Of a stretch of DNA of 64,000 nucleotides, positions 41,074 to 49,128 are shown piece by piece. The stretch is taken from NCBI GenBank assembly GCA_025210375.1, contig JAOASB010000052.1:124001-188000 (forward strand). Direction: 5' to 3'. The stretch is from Maledivibacter sp. (GTDB lineage Bacteria > Bacillota > Clostridia > Peptostreptococcales > Caminicellaceae). The notes under the pieces are model-generated. The model had not been told where the DNA came from. It saw nothing but the letters and a program-made list of their open reading frames with translations, and ran no database searches. Position numbers and translations under genes: made by a program. Every line of letters starts with the position of its first letter. The stretch's first letter is position 1.

Positions 41074-41961
41074 ATGAGTTTTAGAAAAAAAATGAAAAAA
41101 GAAAAAAATGAGAATAATGAGGGTAGAGAAAAAGGGTTTGCAAGATTACTGGACAAAGAAGGCTTTTATATTATTATGTTCTTATGTGTTTGTATTGTTG
41201 GAACTGTAGCGGTTTGGGTGGCAAAATCCAATGTGGATAGAATAGCGGAGGACAATACGCCTAGAAATGAAGAGATGAATATAACGGATTCAGAAATAGT
41301 AAATATGGCAGAGAATGAAATAGAAAAACAAACCAATGACATTATTATTATAGACCAAGAAAATGAAAGTGATGAATTTACCATAGCACAGGATGAAGGA
41401 ACTACAGAAAGCATAAATGAAGAAAATCCTGAATCAAGTGAAGACATGGAGAATAACCATGGGAAAATTCTTGTTGAAAATCAGAAACCAAAACTAAAAG
41501 TGACAACCGTAGAAAATAATCAAGCTGCAGAGGTCTCCAGTGAAAAAGCCATCACTATGATATGGCCTGTAAAAGGTGAGTTGGGAATGGGATATGCAGT
41601 TGAGACATTGACATATTCCAAGACCTTAGAGCATTATACTACCCACCACGGAATAGATATACTTGCGGAAGAGAACACACCAATAAAAGCTGTATTAGGT
41701 GGAGAAGTTGTAGAGGTATTAACCGATTCTAGATTAGGGATTACCATATCCATTGATCATGGGGAGGGTTTAATAACAAGATATAGTAATCTATGTACCG
41801 ATCTTATGGTTAATATCGGGGATAGTGTAACTCAAGGACAAACAGTAAGTGGAGTAGGAACTTCATCAATATTTGAATCCGCTGAAGGACCCCATCTTCA
41901 TTTTGAAGTATTGCTTAATGGTAAAAGTGTTGATCCTATGAAATATTTGGCTGAAGAATAA
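41074..41961 (+). CDS. spoIIQ: SpoIIQ-like M23 endopeptidase (forespore engulfment)
   Basis: Start at the ATG at 41074, 6 bases after ggaggtg; 295 residues. A short basic cytoplasmic tail, one membrane helix (about 30-52), an acidic, low-complexity spacer (about 60-150), then a LytM/M23 domain. The zinc residues are intact: H191-x3-D195 (HHGID) and H274/H276 (PHLHFE). Bacillus subtilis SpoIIQ has lost one of these; clostridial ones keep them. It interacts with SpoIIIAH across the septum in relatives. Location between spoIID and spoIIID supports the name. Confidence 0.88.
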   Translation: MSFRKKMKKEKNENNEGREKGFARLLDKEGFYIIMFLCVCIVGTVAVWVAKSNVDRIAEDNTPRNEEMNITDSEIVNMAENEIEKQTNDIIIIDQENESDEFTIAQDEGTTESINEENPESSEDMENNHGKILVENQKPKLKVTTVENNQAAEVSSEKAITMIWPVKGELGMGYAVETLTYSKTLEHYTTHHGIDILAEENTPIKAVLGGEVVEVLTDSRLGITISIDHGEGLITRYSNLCTDLMVNIGDSVTQGQTVSGVGTSSIFESAEGPHLHFEVLLNGKSVDPMKYLAEE

Positions 41962-41978
41962 AAGAATAGGAACTATGT

Positions 41979-42023
41979 CATATATATTATGCAACTTAGC
42001 CAAGTCAAAGTTATTCAATTCAA
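41979..42023. repeat. Repeat B-like fragment before spoIIID
   Basis: ttatgcaacttagccaagtc and the following ttattcaattc resemble one end of repeat B (compare 42467-42509), diverged. Confidence 0.4.
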
Positions 42024-42056
42024 TCAACTAAATAAATCGACTTATAAGTTTATTGT

Positions 42057-42084
42057 TCTATATAGTTATTTCACTGCATATTAT
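42057..42084 (+). promoter_or_regulatory. Possible sigma-E promoter for spoIIID
   Basis: TCTATAT at 42057-42063, 13 bases, CATATTAT at 42077-42084. It is a partial match to sigma-E, which drives spoIIID in relatives. Confidence 0.35.
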
Positions 42085-42117
42085 GTAACAAACCAAATTT
42101 TTAAAGGGGGTACATCA

Positions 42118-42372
42118 GTGAAGGACTATATAGAGGAAAGGGCTGTTGAAATAGCTGAGCATATAATCAGCAAACAAACTACAGTTAGACAAACAGCTAA
42201 AGTCTTTGGAGTAAGTAAAAGTACAGTACACAAGGATGTCACCGAACGACTCCCCAAGATAAACCCTCTTTTGGCTAAAAAAGTAAAAACAATACTTGAA
42301 AAAAATAAAGCTGAAAGACATATCAGAGGTGGCAAAGCAACTAAAATGAAATACACTGGTATTGCAAAATAG
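42118..42372 (+). CDS. spoIIID: Sporulation transcription factor SpoIIID
   Basis: 84 residues from a GTG at 42118 (MKDYIEERAVEIAEHIISKQ), 7 bases after aaaggggg; the upstream in-frame ATG lies in repeat sequence. The helix-turn-helix is TVRQTAKVFGVSKSTVHKDV. The basic C-terminus ERHIRGGKATKMKYTG is characteristic. It controls mother-cell genes after sigma-E. Confidence 0.96.
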   Translation: MKDYIEERAVEIAEHIISKQTTVRQTAKVFGVSKSTVHKDVTERLPKINPLLAKKVKTILEKNKAERHIRGGKATKMKYTGIAK

Positions 42373-42423
42373 CATAAAGCAACAATAAGATAAGAGCAGG
42401 GTTATGGCCCTGTTTTATTATGT

Positions 42424-42509
42424 GAGCAAATTGCATAATTACCTTCTACAAAAACTATCTACCATATGTATTATGCAATTCTGCCAAGTAAGAGTTATGC
42501 AATTTCCTC
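42424..42509 (-). repeat. Repeat B copy B3, 86-bp deletion form
   Basis: Ends gagcaaattgcataa and ttatgcaatttcctc are inverted. Compared with B1 and B2, the central section of about 70 bases is missing. Confidence 0.8.
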
Positions 42510-42537
42510 ATGTATAAATTGAAGTTTCAACTAGAAT
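42509..42537 (-). repeat. Short motif D, copy 3
   Basis: On the minus strand, attctagttgaaacttcaat, a diverged copy of the motif at 15106-15134, abutting repeat B3. Confidence 0.4.
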
Positions 42538-42539
42538 AT

Positions 42540-42687
42540 CTATAGTCATTTTATTCATGCTTTTCCTACCTTTCATTCTTGCTCAATCAATTATATACAG
42601 TGATTAAAGAAGGGATTGAGTGCCTAGAAAATAACCCAAATTACTTCGTCACTTGACTCCTTTGTTTTTTTATATGCCTTATTATAA
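42540..42687 (+). repeat. Repeat C copy C3
   Basis: Shares gctcaatcaattatatacag, gattgagtgcctagaaaata and ttacttcgtcacttgac with C1 and C2, and the tail tatatgccttattata. The left end is more diverged. Confidence 0.75.
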
Positions 42688-42914
42688 TTTACCATTGTAA
42701 ACGAACCTATATTATGTTATAAATAGGTATAGAATACAAAAACTAACTTGATAAACATAATGCTAAATTAATTGAAGGATATTTTAAAAAATATAGAGGA
42801 ATTTACATGAATATATAGAATCATATTTTTATGGACATAATTTAACATTTTTCAAGGAATTTTTAATTACATTATACGACGTAATTATTTTTTAGTTTAG
42901 ACAAATTGTTAATT
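42688..42914. other. AT-rich spacer between repeats
   Basis: No gene, hairpin or repeat could be assigned here. It is part of the 820-base non-coding stretch between spoIIID and mbl, the rest of which is made of repeats B3, D, C3 and B2. Confidence 0.5.
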
Positions 42915-43073
42915 GAGGAAATTGCATAATCACCTTCTATGAAAACTACCTACTATATATAATTTAAGGATTCCCCAAACTATACCATCAAATATGCTTA
43001 TATCTTAAGCAATTAAATTAAGGATGATATTCGCATATTAGGCTTAGCCAAGACAGAGTTATACAATTTCCTC
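42915..43073 (-). repeat. Repeat B copy B2 (full length, 159 bp)
   Basis: gaggaaattgcataa at the left and ttatacaatttcctc at the right; the inverted ends extend outward through attaatt. On the minus strand the interior aligns with B1 (16416-16574) along its whole length. Confidence 0.88.
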
Positions 43074-43196
43074 AATTAATATACAATACAAATGAATAAA
43101 TCTATTGGACAAGCTTTTAATAGTCTATGGACTGGCATGCAGTAATATTAGAAAGCAAGTATACAATAGTGATATATAGACGAAAGGTGTGGAGAA

Positions 43197-44225
43197 ATGT
43201 TTGGAACAGAGATAGGTATAGATTTAGGAACTGCCAGCGTATTAGTTTATATCAAAGGCAAAGGAATAGTTCTTCAAGAGCCGTCGGTGGTAGCCATAGA
43301 TAGAAATACCGATGAAATTCTTGCCGTGGGTTCAGAGGCCAGACAGATGCTTGGAAGAACTCCTGGAAATATAGTAGCTATAAGACCTCTTAGGGACGGA
43401 GTTATTTCAGATTATGAGGTTACTGAAAGGATGCTTAGATATTTTATAAATAAGACCTGTGGAAGGAAATTTTTTATTAAGCCTAAAATTATAGTTTGTG
43501 TTCCGAGCGGAGTTACAGAAGTTGAAAAAAGAGCGGTTATAGATGCTACCACTGAAGCTGGGGGAGGAAAAACCTATCTTATTGAAGAACCCATTGCAGC
43601 TGCTGTAGGAGCGGGCCTCGATATAACTAAGCCTGATGGTAATATGGTCTTAGACATAGGAGGAGGAACATCTGACATAGCCGTAATATCACTGGGTGGT
43701 ATAGTTGTTAGTGAGTCAATAAAAGTAGCCGGGGATAAGTTTGATGAAGCTATTATTAAATATATGAGAAAGACTAAAAACATTCTTATAGGTGAGAGAA
43801 CTGCTGAGGATTTAAAGATAAATATCGGTACTGCTTATCCAAAAACCAAACCAATAAAAATGGATTGTAGAGGTAGGGATTTGATAACAGGACTTCCTAG
43901 AACAATTACTGTCACTACTGAAGATATGCTTGAAGCTCTTCATGAGCCGGTGAATTCAATAGCAGATGCAGTTCATTCTGTTCTTGAAAGAACGCCTCCT
44001 GAGCTATCATCGGATATTAGTACAAGGGGTATAGTAATGACCGGTGGAGGAGCATTATTAAACGGACTCAATAAGTTGATTGAGCATAGAACAGGTATTC
44101 CAACATATATAGCAGAAGATCCAGTATCCTGTGTGGCAACTGGAACGGGAATGTCATTAAATCACCTAGATGTTTTAGAAAAAAGTATGATGACAAATAG
44201 AAGAAATAAAAGGCCGAGAAGATAA
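43197..44225 (+). CDS. mbl: MreB-like rod-shape protein (Mbl)
   Basis: 342 residues, actin fold. Phosphate-binding loops GIDLGTASVLVYIKGKG and LDIGGGTSDIAVISLGG, plus PSGVTEVEKRAVIDA and the C-terminal TGGGALLNGLNKLI. It forms filaments that direct lateral wall synthesis. Its place after spoIIID matches Bacillus subtilis mbl. Ribosome site aaaggtgtgg. Confidence 0.94.
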   Translation: MFGTEIGIDLGTASVLVYIKGKGIVLQEPSVVAIDRNTDEILAVGSEARQMLGRTPGNIVAIRPLRDGVISDYEVTERMLRYFINKTCGRKFFIKPKIIVCVPSGVTEVEKRAVIDATTEAGGGKTYLIEEPIAAAVGAGLDITKPDGNMVLDIGGGTSDIAVISLGGIVVSESIKVAGDKFDEAIIKYMRKTKNILIGERTAEDLKINIGTAYPKTKPIKMDCRGRDLITGLPRTITVTTEDMLEALHEPVNSIADAVHSVLERTPPELSSDISTRGIVMTGGGALLNGLNKLIEHRTGIPTYIAEDPVSCVATGTGMSLNHLDVLEKSMMTNRRNKRPRR

Positions 44226-44230
44226 ATATC

Positions 44231-44266
44231 AAAAGCTACTAATCCTTTGAATTAGTGGCTTTTTCA
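44231..44266 (+). terminator. Terminator after mbl
   Basis: A 13-bp stem (44231-44243 with 44251-44263) with a 7-base loop and T-run. Confidence 0.8.
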
Positions 44267-44473
44267 TTTAAGCCGTATTTATATCCTAGGCATTTGTATA
44301 ATTATAGCTTAATAATCCAATAAAAAATCTAGTGAAAGTTAAAGAAATAAGTAGAATTTGCCGATAAATCATTAGGAATGTTATACCTTAGTTGTTAAGC
44401 TGTTAACCTAAGGATTTGCTATATAGATAAGATATTTAGATTTGTACATTTTTACGAGGAGGTAGTTTTCAAT

Positions 44474-45547
44474 ATGTTTCGTGGACTATACATGGCATCA
44501 TCATCCCTTATTACTAATAATAGAAAAATAGATGTGGTAAGTAATAATATGGCCAATGTTAATACGACAGGATTTAAAAAGGATCTAGTTCTTATAGAAT
44601 CCTTTGAAGATGCACTAATTAGTAAGATGGATGGGACTATAAACCCTAACAATTTAAGAAAACTACATAAAGTAGATGTTCAAGATAAAAATGGTAGTTT
44701 TGAAGTGAGTTCAAATACAGGATATATGAGGGTCAAAACACCTACGGGAATAAGTTTTCATAACAAAGCAAGATTTACTGTGGGAGACGATGGTTTTTTG
44801 AGAACCTTTTATAAGGATAGAGAAGGCAAAATAGAGAGTGGATATGGATACGAGATACTGGGGAATAAGGGCTTGATCTATGTTGGGGATGGTCAGCTGA
44901 ATATAGATGAAGGTGGAAGGGTATTTGTTGACGGAGAATTGGTTGATAGTTTAATAACCTTTGCACATCCATCTGTAATAGGAACCATGAACTCAGGAGT
45001 TAAGCTTGAAAGAATAGAAACAAATTTTGAACAAGGACAGCTGATTAGGACGGATAATCCACTGGATTTTGCCATAAAGGGAAACGGCTTTTTTGTGGTT
45101 GAAACTGAAGAGGGTACTAGATATACTAGGGATGGTTCCTTTAAACTTAATGAATATAAGGAATTGATTACCTCCGAGGGGCATAAGGTCCAAGGATCAT
45201 ATGGTGATATCGTCTTAGATGGAGAAAATATGGCATTGACACCAAATGGAGAGCTTATGGTGGATGGAGAAATAGTAGACAAACTACAGCTTGTTAATGT
45301 AAAAAATATTAGGGATTTGAGGAAAACCGAGACGGGGCTTTATAAAGTAGAGGATGGAATACAGGTAGAAGAAGAAGGCTTTAATGGCCAGGTTTTACAA
45401 GGTCAGCTTGAAAAATCAAATGTGGATCCAATAAAAGAAATGATAGAAATGATGACTTTGTACAGGGGATATGAATCTAGTCAAAAGATGATAAAAGCCT
45501 ACGATGAGACTATAGGAAAAGCGGTAAATGAAATAGGTAAAGTTTAG
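44474..45547 (+). CDS. flhO: Flagellar basal-body rod protein (FlhO/FlgF-like)
   Basis: 357 residues. The N-terminus MFRGLYMASSSLITNNRKID with VVSNNMANVNTTGFKKDLVL is the rod/hook signature, and the C-terminal part ends with EMIEMMTLYRGYESSQKMIKAYD. GNGFFVVETEEGTRYTRDG marks the central domain. It is longer than FlhP (263) because of an insertion at about 80-150. It is exported by the flagellar type III system. Confidence 0.9.
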   Translation: MFRGLYMASSSLITNNRKIDVVSNNMANVNTTGFKKDLVLIESFEDALISKMDGTINPNNLRKLHKVDVQDKNGSFEVSSNTGYMRVKTPTGISFHNKARFTVGDDGFLRTFYKDREGKIESGYGYEILGNKGLIYVGDGQLNIDEGGRVFVDGELVDSLITFAHPSVIGTMNSGVKLERIETNFEQGQLIRTDNPLDFAIKGNGFFVVETEEGTRYTRDGSFKLNEYKELITSEGHKVQGSYGDIVLDGENMALTPNGELMVDGEIVDKLQLVNVKNIRDLRKTETGLYKVEDGIQVEEEGFNGQVLQGQLEKSNVDPIKEMIEMMTLYRGYESSQKMIKAYDETIGKAVNEIGKV

Positions 45548-45631
45548 AGTGGGTATGGGAATTTAATAACACTTTCTGAAGAAATTAAATTATATTAATT
45601 TGGATAATAAATGATATGGGAGGAATAGGAA

Positions 45632-46423
45632 ATGCGTGCACTTTGGACTGCGGCATCGGGTATGAAAGCTCAACAATTAAACATTGATACTATCTCAAAT
45701 AACCTTTCAAATGTAAATACAACAGGGTATAAGAAGCAGAGGATAGAGTTTAAAGATCTTATGTATGAGAAGCTAAGAAGAACTGATTATAACGAAGGGC
45801 AAGGGAAACCTGTTAATTTGGAGGTAGGACATGGTGTAATGCCCGCTGCTACAGTACGTTCATTTACACAGGGAAGCTTTGAGCAAACAAATAATGATCT
45901 TGATTTTGCTGTGAATGGGCAGGGGTTTTTTGTTGTAAGGGATACTAATGACAACCTATTTTATACTAAGGATGGCAGTTTTAAGCTTAGTATAGAAGAT
46001 GGAGAAGCAAGAATATCTACTTCAGATGGATATTATGTTCAATCAGATATAGGGGATGTGGAGCTTGGTAGAGATATATCAGATATATTTGTCAGTCAAG
46101 ATGGAGTAGTAAGTGTAAAAAGAACGGATTCTGAAGAAATAGAAGAGGTGGCAAATCTTTTACTGGTCAAATTCTCTAATCCAGCGGGACTTGAGAGCGT
46201 AGGTAAAAACCTATTAAAGCAAACAACTGCTTCTGGAGAATCTGTGGAATCCTTCCAAGGCGATGCCGGTGAAGTACTGCAAGGTTTTTTAGAAACATCA
46301 AACGTACAGGTTGTAGAAGAAATGATAAAACTGATTACAGCCCAAAGAGCCTATGAAGTTAATTCAAAATCTATTCAAACATCCGATGATATGCTACAAA
46401 TGGCAAATAATCTTAGAAGATAA
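45632..46423 (+). CDS. flhP: Flagellar basal-body rod protein (FlhP/FlgG-like)
   Basis: 263 residues starting MRALWTAASGMKAQQLNIDT, with ISNNLSNVNTTGYKKQRIEF, NGQGFFVVRDTNDNLFYTKDGSF and the end SNVQVVEEMIKLITAQRAYE. It is a distal rod component. It is 84 bases after flhO. Confidence 0.92.
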   Translation: MRALWTAASGMKAQQLNIDTISNNLSNVNTTGYKKQRIEFKDLMYEKLRRTDYNEGQGKPVNLEVGHGVMPAATVRSFTQGSFEQTNNDLDFAVNGQGFFVVRDTNDNLFYTKDGSFKLSIEDGEARISTSDGYYVQSDIGDVELGRDISDIFVSQDGVVSVKRTDSEEIEEVANLLLVKFSNPAGLESVGKNLLKQTTASGESVESFQGDAGEVLQGFLETSNVQVVEEMIKLITAQRAYEVNSKSIQTSDDMLQMANNLRR

Positions 46424-46466
46424 AGCATTTTACAGCTTATAGCTGATAAATAAGGAGGTCGCCCTT

Positions 46467-46829
46467 ATGAAAATATCAAACGACGTAATGACTGGTAATA
46501 TCAATCAAATAAAAACTAAGAGTGCTAAGAGCAATACCGAGGACTTTAAAAAAATCTTAGAAGAGGCTAAAAATTCTAATGATAAGGAAAAGCTAGAAGC
46601 TACCTGCAAACAGTTTGAGTCCATATATATTAACATCCTTATGCAAAATATGCGTAAAACGATAGGGGATAGTGGACTAATTGAAAAAAGCCACGCTAGA
46701 AAAATGTTTGAAGGAATGCTTGATGAAGAAATCTCAAAGGAAGTATCTAAGGGTCAAGGAATGGGGCTAGCTCAAATAATGTATCAACAGCTATCACAAA
46801 AAAATGGCATTGACGAAGATGATAAATAG
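46467..46829 (+). CDS. Rod-binding protein (FlgJ N-terminal domain only)
   Basis: 120 residues with KLEATCKQFESIYINILMQNM and the rod-binding signature GDSGLIEKSHARKMFEGMLD; the muramidase domain of enterobacterial FlgJ is absent. It probably caps the growing rod. Ribosome site aaggagg. It completes a three-gene flagellar rod cluster. Confidence 0.88.
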   Translation: MKISNDVMTGNINQIKTKSAKSNTEDFKKILEEAKNSNDKEKLEATCKQFESIYINILMQNMRKTIGDSGLIEKSHARKMFEGMLDEEISKEVSKGQGMGLAQIMYQQLSQKNGIDEDDK

Positions 46830-46988
46830 AATCTTGTGTAATATAATGTATAGAGTTAATACCAAAATAAGGTAGTTAACTCTATTTTTATTGATATAAT
46901 GCCATGGGTAGGTTAAAATAAATTATATGCATAGATTAAAGTCTCTACTTAAATTCCTATAGTTCAAATAAAACAAGGAGTGATTATA

Positions 46989-47420
46989 ATGCTAAATAAT
47001 ATACAGATTCAAGAAATCATACCCCATAGATATCCATTCCTCTTGGTAGATAAAATTGTAGAAATGGAACCGGGAAAAAAGGCTGTAGGGATCAAGAATG
47101 TAACTGCAAATGAACCCTTTTTCCAAGGCCATTTTCCAGGAAATCCAATAATGCCCGGTGTGCTTCAAGTAGAGGCCATGGCTCAGGTGGGGGCAGTAGC
47201 AGTACTTTCAATGGAAGAATATAAGGGTAAGCTTGCTTTGTTTACTGGTATGGATAATGTTAAATTTAGAGAACAGGTTGTGCCTGGGGATACACTGAGA
47301 ATGGAAGTGGAAATGGTAAGTATTAGAAGAGGCATAGGAAAAGGTGAAGCTGTGGCCTATGTAGGAGACAAAGTGGCATGTAAAGCCACAATCAAGTTTG
47401 CATTAGTGGATCAAGAATAA
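46989..47420 (+). CDS. fabZ: 3-hydroxyacyl-ACP dehydratase FabZ
   Basis: Start at the ATG at 46989, 8 bases after aaggag; 143 residues, single hot-dog. It has [20 protein letters not shown], the catalytic histidine in [20 protein letters not shown] and the glutamate of VEAMAQ. It dehydrates 3-hydroxyacyl-ACP in fatty acid elongation. The position after flhP corresponds to ywpB. Confidence 0.96.
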   Translation: MLNNIQIQEIIPHRYPFLLVDKIVEMEPGKKAVGIKNVTANEPFFQGHFPGNPIMPGVLQVEAMAQVGAVAVLSMEEYKGKLALFTGMDNVKFREQVVPGDTLRMEVEMVSIRRGIGKGEAVAYVGDKVACKATIKFALVDQE

Positions 47421-47468
47421 GTACTACATGTTTTCTAGAAAAATCTGATTAAAAGCTTAGGTATATTT

Positions 47469-47610
47469 AAAAATAAACTAGTCATCTTGCTCGTCCTTTT
47501 GATTTTTTTCGTTGCCAATTGGCTGCTTACATATAGTGAGTATGTCCTTGATTGAGTGCCCAAAAAATAATCAAAATCACTTCGTGACCTGACCTGTTTA
47601 TTTTTTTTAT
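47469..47610 (+). repeat. Repeat C copy C2, tail replaced by repeat B end
   Basis: Begins aaaaataaactagtca and continues as in C1 to gacctgtttatttttt. The usual tail (catatgccctataa) is missing; instead the sequence continues as the right end of repeat B. Confidence 0.8.
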
Positions 47611-47631
47611 AGAAAGTAATTATGCAATTTG
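47602..47631 (+). repeat. Repeat B half-copy B4
   Basis: tttatagaaagtaattatgc and the following aatttg are identical to the right end of B1 (about 16545-16571). It is joined directly to C2. Confidence 0.7.
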
Positions 47632-47715
47632 TTTAATCAACAACTGCTAGTAATGAATAGAATGGATAATAAGGAACTATTTAATCCATGGTCAGTAGTA
47701 AAGGGAGGTGAATTC

Positions 47716-48936
47716 ATGTACGGTCTAGTATTGGAAGGTGGAGGGGCAAAGGGTGCATTTCAGATAGGAGCTTGGAAGGCGTTAAAGGAGCTAGGAGTAG
47801 ATATACAAGGAATATCAGGGACATCGGTAGGGGCCTTAAATGGAGCTATAATTGCCCAGGATGAATTTGAAAGATGCTATGACATATGGTACAATATGTC
47901 GCCTTCCAAGGTGATAAATATAGATGACAAGCTTTTAGAAAGACTTCTTAAGTTTGATATAACCCCCGATAGTATTAATTATATTATGGGACAGTTAAAG
48001 ACTTTGTTGAATGAAAGAGGCTTGGATATAACCCCCTTAAGAAATCTACTAAAGGGATTTATTAATGAGGATGTTATCAGAAGCTCCAAAAAAGATTTTG
48101 GAATGGTCACAGTTTCCTTAACGGACTTAAGACCACTTGAGCTATATATAGAAGATATTCCAAAGGGGAAGCTTATAGAATATCTCATTGCCAGTGCATA
48201 TCTTCCCGTATTCAAAATGGAAAAAATAGGTGGTAAGTTGTATCTGGATGGTGGATTTTATGACAATTTACCCATAAGGATGCTCCTTGGCAAGGGATAT
48301 AGGGATTTGATAGCCATTAGACTCCATGCCATTGGTAGAACCAGAAGAGTTAGGAAAACTGGTTTAAATATTACCTATATAAATCCTTCAGATGATCTGG
48401 GTATGACCTTAGATTTTACAACGGAAAGGGCACGAAGAAATCTAGAACTTGGATATTTTGACACCTTAAAGACGTTTAATAAGTTAAAGGGAAGCAAATA
48501 CTATATTCAGCCTAAAGCCGATGAGGATTACTTTGTACAATATTTCTTAAACCTTTCAGAAGAAAAGGTATTATTGATAGGAAAAATTTTGGGTATAGAA
48601 TATATGCCCTATAGAAGAATGCTCTTTGAATATATAATTCCAAAGCTTGGGGAACTTTTGGGTATAGGCAGGGAAGAGGGCTATGAAGATATTATCTTAG
48701 CGATGTATGAAAGGGTAGCGGAAAAACGCAGAATCGAGAAATTTAAATTATATAGTTTTGAAAGCTTTGAAGATGAAGTTTTAAGTAAGTTTCAGCCTTC
48801 AAGGGGCAGTGTATCGAAGATGATCCCCAATCTTCTAAAACAAAGTGATTTATTGATGAAAACCGTTAAGGGCGATATATTGGATGAGATTAGCGATGTA
48901 CTATTTAGGAATTTAGCTGCAAAGGAAAGCTTGTAG
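47716..48936 (+). CDS. Patatin-like phospholipase
   Basis: Start at the ATG at 47716 (MYGLVLEGGGAKGAFQIGAW), 5 bases after ggaggtg; 406 residues. The oxyanion loop GGGAKG (8-13), nucleophile S37 in GTSVG, and dyad aspartate D178 in DGGFYDN are intact. The N-terminal 270 residues form the hydrolase domain; the C-terminal 130 are helical with no recognised domain. A lipid acyl hydrolase of the RssA/YqhO group; substrate unknown. Confidence 0.9.
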   Translation: MYGLVLEGGGAKGAFQIGAWKALKELGVDIQGISGTSVGALNGAIIAQDEFERCYDIWYNMSPSKVINIDDKLLERLLKFDITPDSINYIMGQLKTLLNERGLDITPLRNLLKGFINEDVIRSSKKDFGMVTVSLTDLRPLELYIEDIPKGKLIEYLIASAYLPVFKMEKIGGKLYLDGGFYDNLPIRMLLGKGYRDLIAIRLHAIGRTRRVRKTGLNITYINPSDDLGMTLDFTTERARRNLELGYFDTLKTFNKLKGSKYYIQPKADEDYFVQYFLNLSEEKVLLIGKILGIEYMPYRRMLFEYIIPKLGELLGIGREEGYEDIILAMYERVAEKRRIEKFKLYSFESFEDEVLSKFQPSRGSVSKMIPNLLKQSDLLMKTVKGDILDEISDVLFRNLAAKESL

Positions 48937-49128
48937 TACTATAAACCTACAAATTGCACAAATTTTGTCGTTAAATTTATGAGAATATACAAAAATTTAG
49001 AATCTAAGGGATATTTCATATATTTTTAATCATAATTATTAAAATTTATTATATCATATACATGTAGGCTTATTTTACAAAAAGCTTTATCGGATAAAAT
49101 TATGAAGGAAGCTTAAGGGGGAACAGAT

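Noticed and set aside
41989-42117. N-terminal extension of spoIIID by about 43 residues
   Set aside because: The extension lies over a repeat B fragment and a promoter-like region. The GTG at 42118 with aaaggggg gives the normal SpoIIID length.
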